This document shows, in pieces, positions 16,375 to 25,258 of a stretch of DNA of 64,000 bases (positions are counted from its first letter, which is position 1; each line of letters opens with the position of its first letter). This DNA comes from an uncultured Maricaulis sp. (GTDB taxonomy: Bacteria > Pseudomonadota > Alphaproteobacteria > Caulobacterales > Maricaulaceae). The stretch lies in assembly GCF_947259345.1 (NCBI RefSeq), contig NZ_CAMYLS010000007.1, positions 1 through 64,000 of the forward strand, given 5' to 3'. The position numbers were made by a program, and so were the translations under genes. The notes below the pieces were generated by a model. That model ran no database searches, was not told the DNA's origin, and was given only the letters and a program-made list of their open reading frames with translations.

Positions 16375-18168
16375 ATGACCGACGCTGCCACACCGACGTC
16401 GGACGGAGATGCGGCCCCCGAGGCCTTGGTGCTGAGTGCTGACCTCGAACAGGTGCGGCTCGATCAGGCGCGACTTCTTCTGGCACGAACCCGCATGTCA
16501 TGCCTGATCATTGGCGGCGTTATTTTGTATCTGGCCGTCCTGATCATGTTGAGCGGCAATTTCCGCTTCGCAGCGATTTGGGTTGCGGCGGCTGGCGGTA
16601 TGGTCGGCGTGGTGTTTGTCTATCCGCGCCTGGTCGTCTCCAACGGCGTCAACCTGACCAATTACCGACGCTACCTGATCGGCCATGTTTTCATCTCCGG
16701 GGTGACGGGCCTGATCTGGGCCACCCTCGCCATCAACTTCCTTGATGACACCTCCCTGCTCAATTTGTTCATCGCCATCAACATGGTGTTCTCGATCACC
16801 GTTGGCGGCATGATGCCGAGCGCAGAGTACCGACCAACATTCATCGCGCTTGCCAGCGCGACACTGCTACCCTTCGCCAGCTACTGGCTGGTAGCAGTGG
16901 AAGGTCCCCTGCGCCTGATCGGTGTCGGCCTGTTGATCTATTACGGCTTCGGACTCCTGGTAAGTGCGCGCGCCGAGATTCAGACACGCGCCCTGCTGGC
17001 GGCCGAACGAAATCAGGAACTGACGCGCCGGTTGCAAGAGAAGAATGCCCTCGTGGAGAAGGTGAGCGCGGAAAAGTCCCGCTTCCTCGCCGCCACCAGT
17101 CACGACCTGTCCCAGCCTCTGCAAGCGCAGGGCTTCTTCATCGGAGCCATGCGGCGGACGCTTCAACAGGCCGAGCACCTGGAGCTCCTCGACAAGATCG
17201 AGGCGTGCTGGAGCAGCCAGCAGCAATTGCTCCAGGCTCTGGTTGAAACCGCGCGCCTCGACAGTGGCGCGATCATCGCCAAGCCCCGCCCCTTCGCGCT
17301 CGAGACAGTGCTGCAAGGCCTTGAACAGGAATTCCTGGATCCGGCTCGCGAGCACAGCCTGACCCTGGAAACCAGTATCGAGACCGCTGTCCTCGACACC
17401 GACCCGCTTCTCCTGGCGCGCATACTGCGCAACCTTCTTTCCAACGCGGTGAAATTCACGCCGGCCGGTGGCCGCATCCGGCTGATCTCCCGCCGTGATG
17501 GTGAAAACATTCTGATTGAAGTCAGCGATAATGGGCCCGGTATTCCATCCGGTGAACTGGACCGGGTCTTCGACGAGTATGTCCAGCTGGCTGCGCCGGT
17601 GGATGGGGGCGAAAGCGGACTCGGACTCGGCTTGCCGATTGTTCGCCAGCTCGCCCGCAAGCTGGGCGCCGAACTGGAGTTCCACTCCGCGACCGGCGAA
17701 GGCACACGCGCCCAGCTCCGCATTGCCAGTGCGTCCCCGGACCAGCCCTTGCCTGACGACCCTGCAAGGCTGGAACGAGTCACCGGCACACCGCTCGTTG
17801 TCCTCGTTGAAGACGATGCGGCGATCCGGGATTCGCTCGCCATCGTGTTGACCGATTGGAGTTGCCGGGTTGTCGCGGCCAAGTCCGGTGACGAAGCAAT
17901 AGATCTTCTGTCCTGGGCGACGTCGGAGCCGGCCCTGCTGATTGTCGACAAGCGCCTGGCCGATGGCGAGGATGGATTGGAAACCATTGCCGCGCTTCGC
18001 AGCGAATTGGCGGCCGACACACCGGCAATCCTGCTGACCGGGGATATCTACCAGTTCGAGAAGCTGGCCGGGCTCCCGGATGTAACCGTCATCACCAAGC
18101 CAGCGGACCCCGCCCGTTTGCAAAGTGTACTTCTCGAAATCCTGGCTCGGGCGCCATCGCCCGAATAA
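16375..18168 (+). CDS. Membrane hybrid histidine kinase with receiver domain
   Basis: A protein of about 597 residues. The first 215 residues contain five to six membrane segments. A short coiled linker leads to the HisKA domain with phospho-acceptor His in FLAATSHDLSQPLQ, then an HATPase domain with N box (LLSNAVKFT) and G boxes (DNGPGIP, GLGLGLPI). The C terminus is a receiver domain (VVLVEDDAA, phospho-acceptor Asp in LLIVDKRL, switch LLTGD, invariant Lys in ITKPAD). The HDL-QPLQA acceptor style is frequent in hybrid kinases encoded beside LuxR-type regulators, and one lies convergently eight bases downstream. The ATG at 16375 was chosen over an earlier in-frame codon. The signal sensed is unknown. 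Confidence 0.88.
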   Translation: MTDAATPTSDGDAAPEALVLSADLEQVRLDQARLLLARTRMSCLIIGGVILYLAVLIMLSGNFRFAAIWVAAAGGMVGVVFVYPRLVVSNGVNLTNYRRYLIGHVFISGVTGLIWATLAINFLDDTSLLNLFIAINMVFSITVGGMMPSAEYRPTFIALASATLLPFASYWLVAVEGPLRLIGVGLLIYYGFGLLVSARAEIQTRALLAAERNQELTRRLQEKNALVEKVSAEKSRFLAATSHDLSQPLQAQGFFIGAMRRTLQQAEHLELLDKIEACWSSQQQLLQALVETARLDSGAIIAKPRPFALETVLQGLEQEFLDPAREHSLTLETSIETAVLDTDPLLLARILRNLLSNAVKFTPAGGRIRLISRRDGENILIEVSDNGPGIPSGELDRVFDEYVQLAAPVDGGESGLGLGLPIVRQLARKLGAELEFHSATGEGTRAQLRIASASPDQPLPDDPARLERVTGTPLVVLVEDDAAIRDSLAIVLTDWSCRVVAAKSGDEAIDLLSWATSEPALLIVDKRLADGEDGLETIAALRSELAADTPAILLTGDIYQFEKLAGLPDVTVITKPADPARLQSVLLEILARAPSPE

Positions 18169-18175
18169 GCGACAA

Positions 18176-18832
18176 TCAGATCAGGCCGAGGGCCTGGGCC
18201 TTGCGGACGCAGGCCGTACGCGTGTGTGCTCCCAGCGCCTCGAATATCGCCCTCAGGTGCGACTTCACTGTATTTTCGCTGATATCAAGGGACGCCGCGA
18301 TTGCCTTGTTGGTTTCGCCCTTGCCGATCAGATGGAGGATTTCCGCCTGCCTTGGCGCCAATGCCGGAACGCCACCAACCAGGGCCGCCGTGTCCGGGGC
18401 CAACGCATCCCGTGCCCCTGTTTCGCGTCCATCCTGCTCGAAAAAGAATGTTCTTCCAGAGAGAATGGTGTCGGTCGCTTCGACGAGAACGGCCGTATCG
18501 GCGGACTTGTGCACAAATCCGCGTGCGCCGAGCGAACGCATTTCGGCAACCGGCGGCTCTGATCCGATACCCGACAGGACGAGAACCGGCGCGCGCGACC
18601 GGCGATCACGCATCGCGGCCAGGACCGCCAGGCCATTCATGCTGCGCATCACCAGGTCAAGAATGACCAAGTCGAAGGTATGCCCCGCCTCCAGGTCTTC
18701 AAGGAAGGCGACCGGGGCGTCATAGGTGCACACCTCGTAGTCCGGTCGCAAGGACCCGAGCAGAACAGCAAAACCATCGACAAACATGCGATGGTCATCA
18801 ACCAGGGCAATCCGGCAAACGCGCGCTACCAT
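18176..18832 (-). CDS. LuxR/NarL-family response regulator
   Basis: A 218-residue two-domain regulator. The N-terminal receiver has the acidic pair IALVDDH, phospho-acceptor Asp in FDLVILDLVM near residue 58, and Lys in GFVHKSAD. The C-terminal LuxR-type helix-turn-helix (about residues 150-210) carries LAPRQAEILHLIGKGETNK and ISENTVKSHLRAI. It is tail-to-tail with the hybrid kinase gene, only seven bases apart, which suggests a partnership although they are not co-transcribed. The genes it controls are unknown. Confidence 0.9.
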   Translation of the reverse strand: MVARVCRIALVDDHRMFVDGFAVLLGSLRPDYEVCTYDAPVAFLEDLEAGHTFDLVILDLVMRSMNGLAVLAAMRDRRSRAPVLVLSGIGSEPPVAEMRSLGARGFVHKSADTAVLVEATDTILSGRTFFFEQDGRETGARDALAPDTAALVGGVPALAPRQAEILHLIGKGETNKAIAASLDISENTVKSHLRAIFEALGAHTRTACVRKAQALGLI

Positions 18833-18905
18833 GCTGTCATTCCGCAGCGCCAGGCCCGATACAGACCGATTTTTGAAACTGTCTTCCCCATGGCCGCAAG
18901 CTAGG

Positions 18906-18925
18906 TGAGCCGACGCATCGGCTCA
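18906..18925. repeat. Perfect 8-bp inverted repeat upstream of the formate dehydrogenase operon
   Basis: TGAGCCGA and TCGGCTCA flank a CGCA loop. There is no T tract, so it is not an ordinary terminator. It sits between the response-regulator start and fdsG and could be an operator or cruciform. Confidence 0.5.
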
Positions 18926-19033
18926 AGCGCTTGTTGCGGGCGATGCCTCTGTCGCCACGATTTGGGAAGTCAGGCGTGACGCGTCATAATGCCCGACAAC
19001 AAAAACCGATTTCGGGGAGACTGGCGTCAGACC

Positions 19034-19510
19034 ATGCCCATATTGATCGATACGATCGATGACGCGACCGCCCGTGCCGCATGCGCACGCCAGGCGCACC
19101 GGCCTGACGCGCTGATCGAAGTTCTGCACGACATTCAACGCACCACCGGCTTCGTCTCTGACGCCGCCATTGCCACAATCGCTGACGCACTCAATCTGAG
19201 TCGCGCGGAAGTTCTGGGGGTGGTCAGCTTCTACCATGATTTTGACCGTCAGCCCGGCGCTCGCCACACGCTCAAACTCTGCCGCGCCGAGGCCTGTCAG
19301 GCGGCCGGCGGTGAAGCGGTGGCCCGCCGACTCGAGGCCGCTCTCGGCGGCACGAACAATGCCATTGCAATCCGCTCTGTCTATTGCCTCGGCAATTGCG
19401 CGCTCGGCCCCGCCGCACTTCTGGACGAGCGCCCGATCGGCCGGCTTGATCCGGACGCATTGATCGCGGAATTGACCGCCAGCGGCGCCCTGTCAGGAAC
19501 CGCAGAATGA
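19034..19510 (+). CDS. fdsG: NAD-dependent formate dehydrogenase gamma subunit (NuoE-like)
   Basis: A protein of about 158 residues of the NuoE/HoxE/FdsG thioredoxin-like [2Fe-2S] family. The four cysteine ligands appear as CRAEAC (near residues 86-91) and CLGNC (near 122-126); an upstream helical region contains VLGVVSFYHDF. It passes electrons within the soluble formate dehydrogenase complex. The ATG at 19034 is preferred over an earlier one because family members begin shortly before the helical domain. Its last four bases overlap the start of fdsB (ATGA), so translation is coupled. Confidence 0.92.
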   Translation: MPILIDTIDDATARAACARQAHRPDALIEVLHDIQRTTGFVSDAAIATIADALNLSRAEVLGVVSFYHDFDRQPGARHTLKLCRAEACQAAGGEAVARRLEAALGGTNNAIAIRSVYCLGNCALGPAALLDERPIGRLDPDALIAELTASGALSGTAE

Positions 19511-21042
19511 GCAAACCTGCCGATCGCGTCTTTGTTCCCGGCGACTCGGCTGCGCGCTCGGTCGGCGCCGACCAGGTCGCCGAAAGGCTCTCTGAGGCCC
19601 TGCCGGGAACCCGCGAGATCGTACGCAATGGCTCACGCGGCCTGTTCTGGCTTGAGCCGTTGGTCGAAGTCGAGCGCGATGGCAGGCGGCTGGGCTTCGG
19701 GCCGGTCACACCGGAGGATGTCGCCGGGTTGGTAGGCGCTGGTTTTCCAGCCAGCGGCCACAGGCTCGCCCTTGGGCCGGTAGAGGAAATTCCGCAACTC
19801 GCCCGTCAGCAACGTTTGATCTTCGCACGTTGCGGGCTGGCAGGTCCGCTGGACCTCGATGCCTACGCAGACAATGACGGGCTGAAAGGTCTTCAGGCGG
19901 CCCGCGCACTCACACCCGGTGCGATCATTGAGCAGGTCAAGACATCCGGCCTGCGTGGGCGCGGCGGCGCCGGCTTCCCCGCCGGGATCAAATGGGAGAC
20001 AGCCCGCAAGGCCCAGGGCGAGCGCAAATATCTGTGCTGCAACGCCGATGAGGGCGATAGCGGGACCTATGCCGACCGCCTGCTGATGGAGGGTGACCCT
20101 TTCACGCTGATCGAAGGCATGAGCATTGCTGCGCGCGCCATTGGTGCGCGGCATGGCTTGGTCTATCTGCGCTCGGAATATCCCGACGCCATCCGCATAC
20201 TCAAACAGGCGATCACACTCTGGCGTGAGGCCGGGCATTTCCGCGAGCTGATCGACGGCGCCGATTTCGATATCGAAGTCCGCACGGGGGCCGGCGCCTA
20301 TATTTGCGGCGAAGAATCCTCGATGCTCAACAGCCTGGAAGGCAAGCGGGGCGAGGTCCGGGCCAAACCGCCCATACCGGCGATATCCGGCCTGTTCGGC
20401 CAACCGACGATCGTCAATAATGTGCTGACCTTGGGCAGTGTGCCCTGGATTCTCGAACATGGCGGCGAGGCCTATCGCGACTTCGGCACCGGCCGGTCGC
20501 GCGGCACCCAGGCCTTCCAGCTGGCTGGCGATGTCGCACAAGGCGCCCTGGTCGAGCTCGCTTTTGGCGTCTCGCTACGGAGCCTGATTGAGGATTTTGG
20601 TGGCGGCACACGGTCGGGTCGTCCGCTCCGTGCCGTCCAGGTGGGCGGCCCGCTCGGTGCCTATCTGGGAGAATCCGACCTAGATGTGGCCATGGATTAC
20701 GAAGCGCTGGCAGAGATCGGCGGCATGCTGGGGCATGGCGGCATCGTTGTGTTCAATGACAGCGTCGACATGGCGCGCCAGGCTCGCTTTGCAATGGAGT
20801 TTTGTGCCATCGAATCCTGCGGCAAATGCACCCCCTGCCGCGTCGGAGCGACACGCGGCCGGGAGACGCTGGACAAAATCATCGCCGGCGACGAAATCGA
20901 GGCCAATCTCGATCTCCTTCAGGATTTATGTGAGCTGATGACTGATGGCTCGCTGTGCGCGATGGGAGGCCTGACGCCCATGCCGGTGCGCAGTGCGATT
21001 GAGCGTTTTCCCGAAGACTTCACCCGTCTGGCTGCCGAGTAG
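19507..21042 (+). CDS. fdsB: NAD-dependent formate dehydrogenase beta subunit (NuoF-like)
   Basis: A 511-residue flavoprotein subunit. An N-terminal thioredoxin-like region of about 120 residues precedes the NuoF core with the NADH-binding LRGRGGAGFPAG motif, the FMN-binding GAYICGEESSMLNSLEG motif, and the [4Fe-4S] ligands ESCGKCTPCRVG near residue 440. It takes electrons from the iron-sulfur chain and reduces NAD+. It is the second gene of the fds operon, overlapping fdsG and ending nine bases before fdsA. The architecture matches Cupriavidus- and Rhodobacter-type FdsB. Confidence 0.95.
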   Translation: MSKPADRVFVPGDSAARSVGADQVAERLSEALPGTREIVRNGSRGLFWLEPLVEVERDGRRLGFGPVTPEDVAGLVGAGFPASGHRLALGPVEEIPQLARQQRLIFARCGLAGPLDLDAYADNDGLKGLQAARALTPGAIIEQVKTSGLRGRGGAGFPAGIKWETARKAQGERKYLCCNADEGDSGTYADRLLMEGDPFTLIEGMSIAARAIGARHGLVYLRSEYPDAIRILKQAITLWREAGHFRELIDGADFDIEVRTGAGAYICGEESSMLNSLEGKRGEVRAKPPIPAISGLFGQPTIVNNVLTLGSVPWILEHGGEAYRDFGTGRSRGTQAFQLAGDVAQGALVELAFGVSLRSLIEDFGGGTRSGRPLRAVQVGGPLGAYLGESDLDVAMDYEALAEIGGMLGHGGIVVFNDSVDMARQARFAMEFCAIESCGKCTPCRVGATRGRETLDKIIAGDEIEANLDLLQDLCELMTDGSLCAMGGLTPMPVRSAIERFPEDFTRLAAE

Positions 21043-21051
21043 GACCCCGCC

Positions 21052-23907
21052 ATGCCCCTGGTCAAGGAGATCGATTTCGGAACCCCGGCGCCGGCTGCGA
21101 GCGAGAGAACCGCGACGCTCGAGATCGACGGCTTCCAGGTCACGGTCCCCGAGGGCACCAGCATCATGCGCGCGGCTATGTCGCTGGGCACGCAAATCCC
21201 CAAACTCTGCGCGACTGACAATCTGAAAGCCTATGGGTCCTGCCGCCTCTGCCTGGTCGAGATCGACGGCAAGCGTGGCACGCCGGCCTCCTGCACCACG
21301 CCGGTCGAGCCCGGGATGAAGGTCACAACCCAATCCGACCGTCTGGCACGCCTGCGTCGCGGCGTGATGGAACTCTATATTTCCGACCACCCGCTCGACT
21401 GCCTGACCTGTTCGGATAATGGCGATTGCGAGCTTCAGGACATGGCTGGCGCCGTCGGCCTGCGCGATGTCCGCTACGGTTTCGCTGGCGAAAATCACGG
21501 CGGTCAGGCGAAGGATGTTTCCAACCCCTATTTCGACTTCGAACCCTCCAAATGCATTGTCTGTTCACGCTGCGTGCGCGCCTGTGACGAGGTCCAGGGC
21601 ACACTGGCCCTGACCGTCGAAGGCCGCGGCTTTGACTCCCATATCTCGGTCGGCGGGCCGGACTTCTTCAATTCCGAATGCGTCTCCTGCGGGGCCTGCG
21701 TCCAGGCGTGTCCCACTGCAACACTCCAGGAGAAGGCGGTCGTCGAGCACGGCGTGCCCGACCGGTCGGTGAGGACGACTTGCGCCTATTGCGGTGTCGG
21801 CTGTTCCTTCAAGGCCGAGCTAAAGGGCGACCAGGTCATCCGCATGGTGCCGGACAAGGATGGCAAGGCCAATCACGGCCATTCCTGCGTGAAAGGCCGC
21901 TTTGCCTGGGGCTATGCCTCCCACGCAGACCGCATCACAACGCCCATGATCCGCGACACAATCGATCAGCCCTGGCGCGAGGTCAGCTGGGATGAGGCGA
22001 TCGGCTTCGCGGCAGACCGGCTCAAAGCAACCCAGGCCGAACATGGTCGCAAATCAATCGGAGCCATCTCGTCCTCGCGCTGCACGATCGAGGAGGTCTG
22101 GCTGGTCCAGAAAATGGTCCGCACCGCCTTCTCCAACAATAATATCGACACCTGTGCCCGGGTCTGCCATTCGCCCACCGGCTATGGCCTGAAACAGACC
22201 TATGGCACCTCCGCCGGCACCCAGGATTTCGACAGCGTCGAAGAGGCGGATGTGATCCTGCTCATCGGCGCCAATCCGACCGATGCGCATCCGGTATTCG
22301 CCTCGCAAATGAAGCGGCGCCTGCGCGCTGGCGCCAAGTTGATCGTGGCCGATCCGCGTGCCATCGATCTGGTGCGCACCCCGCATGTCGAAGCGGCCCA
22401 TCACCTGGCCCTGCAGCCGGGCACCAATGTCGCGCTGGTCAACGCGTTCGCGCATGTCGCGGCCGTCGAAGACCTGCTGGATGGGCGCTTTATTGCCGAA
22501 CGCTGTGAGACGGATTCCTTCGACGACTGGCTCGCCTTCATCAAGGATGAAGCCAACTCTCCAGAAAGTGCCGCGGCGATCACAGGTGTACCGGCGGAGG
22601 ACATCCGGGCGGCGGCGCGCCTCTATGCCAGCGGCGGCAACGCGGCGATCTATTACGGGTTGGGCGTTACTGAACACAGCCAGGGTTCGACCATGGTCAT
22701 GGGCATGGCCAATCTCGCCATGGCAACCGGCAATATCGGCCGTCGCGGCGTTGGCGTGAACCCGCTGCGCGGGCAAAACAATGTCCAGGGCTCCTGCGAT
22801 ATGGGCTCATTCCCGCATGAATTCCCCGGCTATCGCCATGTCAGCGATGACGGCACCCGCGCCATGTTCGAAGCGGCCTGGGAACACAAGCAGGACGCCG
22901 TGCCGGGCCTGCGCATTCCCAACATGTTCGACGAGGCCTGTGCCGGAAATTTCCGCGGACTCTACGTCCAGGGCGAGGATATCGCCCAGTCCGATCCCAA
23001 TACCCAGCATGTCGAAGCGGCGCTTAAGGCGCTCGACATTCTCATTGTCCAGGACCTCTTCCTGAATGAGACCGCGCGCTTCGCCCATGTCTTCCTGCCC
23101 GGCACCTCCTTCCTCGAGAAAGATGGCTGCTTCATCAATGCCGAGCGTCGCATCAACCGGGTCCGCCCGGCGATCCGCAACAAGACAGGTATGGATGAGT
23201 GGGCGGCCACGCAGGCACTGACAGAGGCGATGGGCTATTCGGTGAAGCCTTTCACCTCGAGCTCGGAGATCATGGATGAGATCGCGGCCCTCACGCCGAC
23301 ATTCGCGGGGGTGACCCATGCGCGCCTCGACCAGGAGGGCAGCGTACAATGGCCGTGCAATGAACAAGCGCCGCAGGGCACGCCCATCATGCATGTCGAC
23401 GGTTTCGTGCGCGGCAAAGGCAATTTCGTGGTCACCGAGTTCGTGCCGACGACCGAGCGCACCAATCGCAAATTCCCGCTCATCCTGACCACGGGCCGCA
23501 TCCTCAGCCAGTACAATGTCGGCGCCCAATCGCGGCGCACCGAGAATTCGCGCTGGCATGACGAGGATGTGCTGGAGCTGCATCCCAGCGACGCGGAAAC
23601 ACGTGGCATCCAGGACGGACAATGGGTCTCCGTCCGCTCCCGCAAGGGTGAGATCACGGTGCGGGCCCGCCTCTCCGAACGCATGGCGCCGGGTGTGGTC
23701 TATACAACCTTCCACCATCCCGAGACCGGCGCCAATGTCATTACGACCGAGAATTCGGATTGGGCAACCAGCTGCCCGGAATACAAGGTGACAGCGGTTG
23801 AGGTGGGCCCGGCCAATCATCGCTCCGCCTGGCAGGAAGCCCATGCCGAGCAAGCGGGACCAAGCCGGCAGATCCAGCGAGATGATCGTGTCGAACCGGC
23901 CGAGTAA
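21052..23907 (+). CDS. fdsA: Formate dehydrogenase alpha subunit (Mo-bisMGD catalytic)
   Basis: A 951-residue molybdopterin oxidoreductase. The N terminus has a NuoG-like [2Fe-2S] domain (CATDNL, SCRLCLVE), a His/Cys cluster region (DCLTCSDNGDCELQ) and two ferredoxin-like [4Fe-4S] motifs (CIVCSRCVRACDE, CVSCGACVQACPT). The molybdopterin part starts with another cluster (CAYCGVGCSF) and contains the active-site Cys372 in CARVCHSPT. It is the cysteine, not selenocysteine, type and needs no recoding. It oxidises formate to CO2, passing electrons to FdsB and NAD+. Its 3' end overlaps fdhD by 26 bases. Confidence 0.96.
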   Translation: MPLVKEIDFGTPAPAASERTATLEIDGFQVTVPEGTSIMRAAMSLGTQIPKLCATDNLKAYGSCRLCLVEIDGKRGTPASCTTPVEPGMKVTTQSDRLARLRRGVMELYISDHPLDCLTCSDNGDCELQDMAGAVGLRDVRYGFAGENHGGQAKDVSNPYFDFEPSKCIVCSRCVRACDEVQGTLALTVEGRGFDSHISVGGPDFFNSECVSCGACVQACPTATLQEKAVVEHGVPDRSVRTTCAYCGVGCSFKAELKGDQVIRMVPDKDGKANHGHSCVKGRFAWGYASHADRITTPMIRDTIDQPWREVSWDEAIGFAADRLKATQAEHGRKSIGAISSSRCTIEEVWLVQKMVRTAFSNNNIDTCARVCHSPTGYGLKQTYGTSAGTQDFDSVEEADVILLIGANPTDAHPVFASQMKRRLRAGAKLIVADPRAIDLVRTPHVEAAHHLALQPGTNVALVNAFAHVAAVEDLLDGRFIAERCETDSFDDWLAFIKDEANSPESAAAITGVPAEDIRAAARLYASGGNAAIYYGLGVTEHSQGSTMVMGMANLAMATGNIGRRGVGVNPLRGQNNVQGSCDMGSFPHEFPGYRHVSDDGTRAMFEAAWEHKQDAVPGLRIPNMFDEACAGNFRGLYVQGEDIAQSDPNTQHVEAALKALDILIVQDLFLNETARFAHVFLPGTSFLEKDGCFINAERRINRVRPAIRNKTGMDEWAATQALTEAMGYSVKPFTSSSEIMDEIAALTPTFAGVTHARLDQEGSVQWPCNEQAPQGTPIMHVDGFVRGKGNFVVTEFVPTTERTNRKFPLILTTGRILSQYNVGAQSRRTENSRWHDEDVLELHPSDAETRGIQDGQWVSVRSRKGEITVRARLSERMAPGVVYTTFHHPETGANVITTENSDWATSCPEYKVTAVEVGPANHRSAWQEAHAEQAGPSRQIQRDDRVEPAE

Positions 23908-24697
23908 CCGACCTTGCGTTAAAGAGCAGGGCGTTGCCGCAGCCGTGGCGAGAGACATCGTGCTGGCCGATGGTGCCGCGTGGGCCGTGCCCGAAGAGGT
24001 CCCTGTGGCCCTCGTGTATAACCGGCGCAACTACGCCGTCATGCTGGCAACACCCGATAATCTTGGCGATTTCGCGATCGGATTCTCGCTCGCCGAGGGC
24101 ATTATCCACAACGCCGGCGAAATCGAGGCCATCGAGATCGTCAGTCAGGAGAGCGGGACGGATCTGCACATCACGCTGAATGCGGAGCGACTGGAGCGCT
24201 TCGACCTCATCCAGCGCCGCCGCAACTTGCCCGGTCGGGCGGGATGCGGCCTCTGCGGTCTGGAAAACGCTGAAAGTCTGACAGCACCGTTGCCGCCCAT
24301 CGCTGACCGGGCGATCGAGATCAGCCTGGTCGCGCTCGCCACCGCCATGGCCGCCCTGCCGGACTGGCAGCCCCTCAATGCCCGAACCCGCTCGGTTCAT
24401 GCCGCGGCCTGGGCGGATGCCGACGGGAAACTCCTGACCTCCCGCGAAGATGTCGGGCGGCACAATGCCCTCGACAAGCTGATCGGCGCCCTGGCCCGTG
24501 ACGAACGCGACGCCTCGAAGGGCTTCGTCGTCATGTCCAGTCGTTGCTCCTATGAGCTGGTCGAGAAAGCCGCGCGCGCCGGACTGCCGGCCATCGCGAC
24601 GCTGTCCGCGCCCACCGCCTTTGCGATCCGAAAGGCCCGGGAAGCGCGCATCACGCTCTATGCCCGCAGCAAGGGGCGCTTCGTGCGCGTGACATGA
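23882..24697 (+). CDS. fdhD: Formate dehydrogenase accessory sulfurtransferase FdhD (FdsC)
   Basis: A protein of about 271 residues with the FdhD signature: paired cysteines in GRAGCGLCGLENA near residue 116, and the conserved SREDVGRHNALDKLIGA and CSYELVEKAA segments. FdhD carries sulfur from the cysteine desulfurase IscS to the molybdenum centre, which is required for formate dehydrogenase activity. The ATG at 23882 lies inside the end of fdsA and gives the expected length. It overlaps mobA in ATGA, so insertion and maturation genes follow the structural genes in one operon. Confidence 0.94.
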   Translation: MIVSNRPSNRPCVKEQGVAAAVARDIVLADGAAWAVPEEVPVALVYNRRNYAVMLATPDNLGDFAIGFSLAEGIIHNAGEIEAIEIVSQESGTDLHITLNAERLERFDLIQRRRNLPGRAGCGLCGLENAESLTAPLPPIADRAIEISLVALATAMAALPDWQPLNARTRSVHAAAWADADGKLLTSREDVGRHNALDKLIGALARDERDASKGFVVMSSRCSYELVEKAARAGLPAIATLSAPTAFAIRKAREARITLYARSKGRFVRVT

Positions 24698-25257
24698 CAC
24701 GCTTCGGACTCATCCTCGCCGGCGGCCAGGCCCGACGCATGGGCGGCGCTGACAAGGCATTGGCCCAACTGAAAGGGCGTCACCTGATCGAGCACGTCGC
24801 CGAACGTCTGACACCGCAGGTCGATCAGGTCCTGATCTCAGGGCGCGCTGACTATGGAAGCGAAATGAAGGTTCTGACCGATGGGCCCGTCGGTCCCGCC
24901 GGACCTGCGGCCGGGCTTTTTGCCGCCGCGCAATACCTCGCCGATCACCCAGCGAGCATTGTGATTGCGGTCCCGGTGGACGCACCCTTCCTGCCGCTGG
25001 ATCTGGTCGAGCGTCTGTGCGCGGGATCGCTGCCAGCCGTCGCCCACGCGGGCGGCCGGCTGCAGCCGGCCTTCTCGGCCTGGACACAGGACGAACTGGT
25101 CGCGCAGCTCGCGCGCCACCCGGCCGGGCAAGGCCTGGCCCTGGGTCAGTTGGCCCGGGACGCCAACGCCCGGACCGTCAAATTCGACGACCCGGGCGCT
25201 TTTTTCAATATCAATTCCGCCGATGACCTGGCAGCGGCCGAAGCGCGCTCCGGATAA
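24694..25257 (+). CDS. mobA: Molybdenum cofactor guanylyltransferase MobA
   Basis: A 187-residue nucleotidyltransferase. The GTP-binding signature LILAGGQARRMGGADKAL is at the N terminus, followed by VPVDAPFLP (metal-binding Asp) and the late FFNINSADDLA segment. MobA adds GMP to molybdopterin to form the bis-MGD cofactor that FdsA requires. It is the final gene of the fds operon, overlaps fdhD by four bases, and its stop lies one base from the end of the convergent metalloprotease gene. No fdsD (delta) gene follows. Confidence 0.93.
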   Translation: MTRFGLILAGGQARRMGGADKALAQLKGRHLIEHVAERLTPQVDQVLISGRADYGSEMKVLTDGPVGPAGPAAGLFAAAQYLADHPASIVIAVPVDAPFLPLDLVERLCAGSLPAVAHAGGRLQPAFSAWTQDELVAQLARHPAGQGLALGQLARDANARTVKFDDPGAFFNINSADDLAAAEARSG

Positions 25258-25258
25258 C

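Noticed and set aside
16867-18123. 418-codon minus-strand frame opposite the histidine kinase
   Set aside because: The plus strand has all kinase and receiver motifs; the antisense frame has none.
22165-22167. Possible selenocysteine codon in formate dehydrogenase
   Set aside because: The active-site codon is TGC (Cys372); there is no in-frame TGA, so no recoding is needed.
22807-24030. 407-codon minus-strand frame across fdsA and fdhD
   Set aside because: It spans two conserved genes on the other strand and shows no family motif.
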